Below are positions 5,297 through 6,629 of a DNA stretch of 6,629 nucleotides, piece by piece. The notes beneath the pieces were generated by a model that saw only the letters and a list, made by a program, of their open reading frames with translations, was not told the origin of the DNA and did no database searches. The stretch is from positions 1 to 6,629 of the forward strand of contig RFUD01000137.1 of assembly GCA_009923125.1 (NCBI GenBank), given 5' to 3'. Numbering within the stretch: position 1 is the first letter of the stretch; every line of letters starts with the position of its first letter. A program made the translations under genes and the position numbers. The stretch is from Planctomycetia bacterium (GTDB lineage Bacteria; Planctomycetota; Planctomycetia; Pirellulales; UBA1268).

Positions 5297-6628
5297 ATCG
5301 GCCGACTCGGTGGCGTTCGCCGCGAAGGCCCACGGCTGGAACTGCACGCCGCCCGACGCACTGACGATCCACCGATTCCCCTTCTTGAAGCCGGTGGCCA
5401 CCGTGGAGAGCGTCGCAGGCGACTCATACACCGGTAGCGCGAGTCGCGTGGCGTCGACGAGCGGTGCGAGATCGAGGCCGGCCCTCCGGTCGAGCTGCCG
5501 CCCGCGAATCAGCGCCGCCACGACCGCGAGGTCGATGCCGTTGACGAGTTCGGCGAACACGGGCTGCGCACGGGCCAGGGCGTCGTAGTGCTCCGTCATG
5601 GCGGCGCACCACCGCTGGGCCACCGTGTCGGCCGGGGCCTTGCCGCGGGCCGGCCCGTCGGCCGTGAAGATGTCGTTCTCGGTGAGGCACTTCATGCGCC
5701 GGCCGGTGATCCGCCAGGCGAGCTCGTCGGGATCACGAACGAGCGGCTCGTAATCCGCCTCCAGCCAAAACCGTGGCAGCGTGGCGCCGCTGGTGGCTCC
5801 CGGCGGGACCATCGACAGGTAACTCGGCACCGCCTCCACCCCCGACGGCTCGAGCCCCATGCCGATCCGCTTCATGCGGTAATCCGCCGCCACGAGCACC
5901 CGCGCCAGCCGGCTCTCGGCCGGGACCCCGCTCACCGTCACCTTCTGCGGCCCGAGGACCGCCTCCATCGAGCGGAGAATCGATTCCGGATTCGTGCCGA
6001 TCGTCTTCAGGCTGCCGAGATACCGCTGGAGCTTGACGACGCCCTCCGGCGACGGATCGATCGAGCAGCGAATCCCGCTCGGCCGCGCGCCGTCGATGGC
6101 CCGCAGTGCGACGATCAGGTCCTCGAGTTGCAAAAGCGGGCGTCCATTCGCCGCCCCGACCACGTTGCCGGAAGCGTCGATCGCCGCCTGGTCGGCGGGT
6201 CCGGCCAGCACGATGTCGTGGCCATCGGGATCGACGAACACGTGCGTGACCCGTTCGAGTCCTCCGAGAAACAGCACCTCGGGCGGGAGGGGCTGGCCCT
6301 TGGAGGCGAACGCCTCGACCGCCGTGCACAGCCGGGTGAGCGAGATCTTGCGGAGCGCCACGGGCCTGTCACCGACGGTCTCACCGGCGAGCAACTCGCG
6401 TCGCCGGGCGGCGAGATCCTGCGATGCTTCCGGCTCCAGGTTGCGCACGATCCCGTGGGCATCCACCGAGATGCCACCCACCGCCTGGCCACCGAACCCG
6501 AACCCCACCTGGGCGCTGGCGGGCCTCGCGCCGGCCAGGGCCAAAAGCGCGGCGGCGATCACGGCGGCGACGGGACGACGGCGGGTGCCGGCAGCGGGGG
6601 ACGTGCCGGTAGGAACGGTCTGATTCAT
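5234..6628 (-). CDS. Exported DUF1598-type protein of unknown function
   Basis: This 464-residue protein has a clear Sec signal peptide: basic RRRP (16-19), a hydrophobic stretch AAVIAAALLALAG (21-33), and a likely cleavage after ASA (37-39), before Gln40. The mature start reads VGFGFGGQAVGGISVDAHGI (41-60), which resembles planctomycete DUF1598 proteins, where a 'GG+.+DA.G++R' segment follows the signal. Further landmarks are FVDPDGHDIVLAGPA (131-145), RCSIDPSPEGV (187-197), YRMKRIGMGLEP (250-261), RFWLEADY (286-293) and a C-terminal FQPWAFAANA (430-439) ending in WYWD. It has no recognisable catalytic motif and no second membrane segment, so it is probably periplasmic or in the planctomycete paryphoplasm. 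No function is assigned. The ATG is one base from the window edge, so its ribosome site and promoter are outside. It is convergent to the mfnE-like gene and probably unrelated to it in function. Confidence 0.85.
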   Translation of the reverse strand: MNQTVPTGTSPAAGTRRRPVAAVIAAALLALAGARPASAQVGFGFGGQAVGGISVDAHGIVRNLEPEASQDLAARRRELLAGETVGDRPVALRKISLTRLCTAVEAFASKGQPLPPEVLFLGGLERVTHVFVDPDGHDIVLAGPADQAAIDASGNVVGAANGRPLLQLEDLIVALRAIDGARPSGIRCSIDPSPEGVVKLQRYLGSLKTIGTNPESILRSMEAVLGPQKVTVSGVPAESRLARVLVAADYRMKRIGMGLEPSGVEAVPSYLSMVPPGATSGATLPRFWLEADYEPLVRDPDELAWRITGRRMKCLTENDIFTADGPARGKAPADTVAQRWCAAMTEHYDALARAQPVFAELVNGIDLAVVAALIRGRQLDRRAGLDLAPLVDATRLALPVYESPATLSTVATGFKKGNRWIVSASGGVQFQPWAFAANATESADSAAARVAALEGRPAEAWYWD

Positions 6629-6629
6629 G

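Overview
This window looks like chromosomal DNA of a high-GC member of the Planctomycetota. Three things point there: a secreted DUF1598-type protein (a family I know essentially from planctomycetes), bacterial homologues of the archaeal methanofuran/tetrahydromethanopterin C1-carrier genes, and uniformly GC-rich codon third positions. No rRNA, tRNA, CRISPR array or transposase is visible.

Left block, 1-2429, plus strand: a SUF iron-sulfur cluster assembly operon entered inside sufB. The 3' end of sufB is followed 3 nt later by a complete sufD. A short GTG overlap then leads into a two-domain protein that joins a Rieske [2Fe-2S] ferredoxin to a MIP18/DUF59 (SufT/PaaD-like) domain through a Pro/Ala/Thr-rich linker. 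The products would act as SufBD scaffold plus an electron-transfer and cluster-maturation accessory.

Middle, 2430-2771: about 340 bases with no credible gene but a striking set of inverted repeats: a small hairpin just after the operon, then four perfect 10-15 bp inverted pairs spread over about 280 bp, two pairs nested and one interleaved. It looks like a dispersed palindromic element or a degraded MITE-like insertion.

Right block, 2772-5296, plus strand: a three-gene operon of methanofuran (methylofuran) biosynthesis homologues. They are an mfnD-like ATP-grasp ligase, an mfnF-like ASKHA-fold protein ('H4MPT-linked C1 transfer pathway protein') and an mfnE-like amino-acid-kinase-fold enzyme, linked by 17-bp and 4-bp overlaps. 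The mfnD-like gene appears broken: its N-terminal half reads in one frame and its C-terminal quarter in another, and the middle of the ATP-grasp domain is missing.

Far right, 5234-6628, minus strand: a complete DUF1598-type exported protein of unknown function. It converges on the mfnE-like gene, and the two coding 3' ends overlap by 63 bp.

The main points of interest are the Rieske-SufT fusion, the disrupted ATP-grasp gene in an otherwise tidy C1-cofactor operon, and the inverted-repeat spacer.
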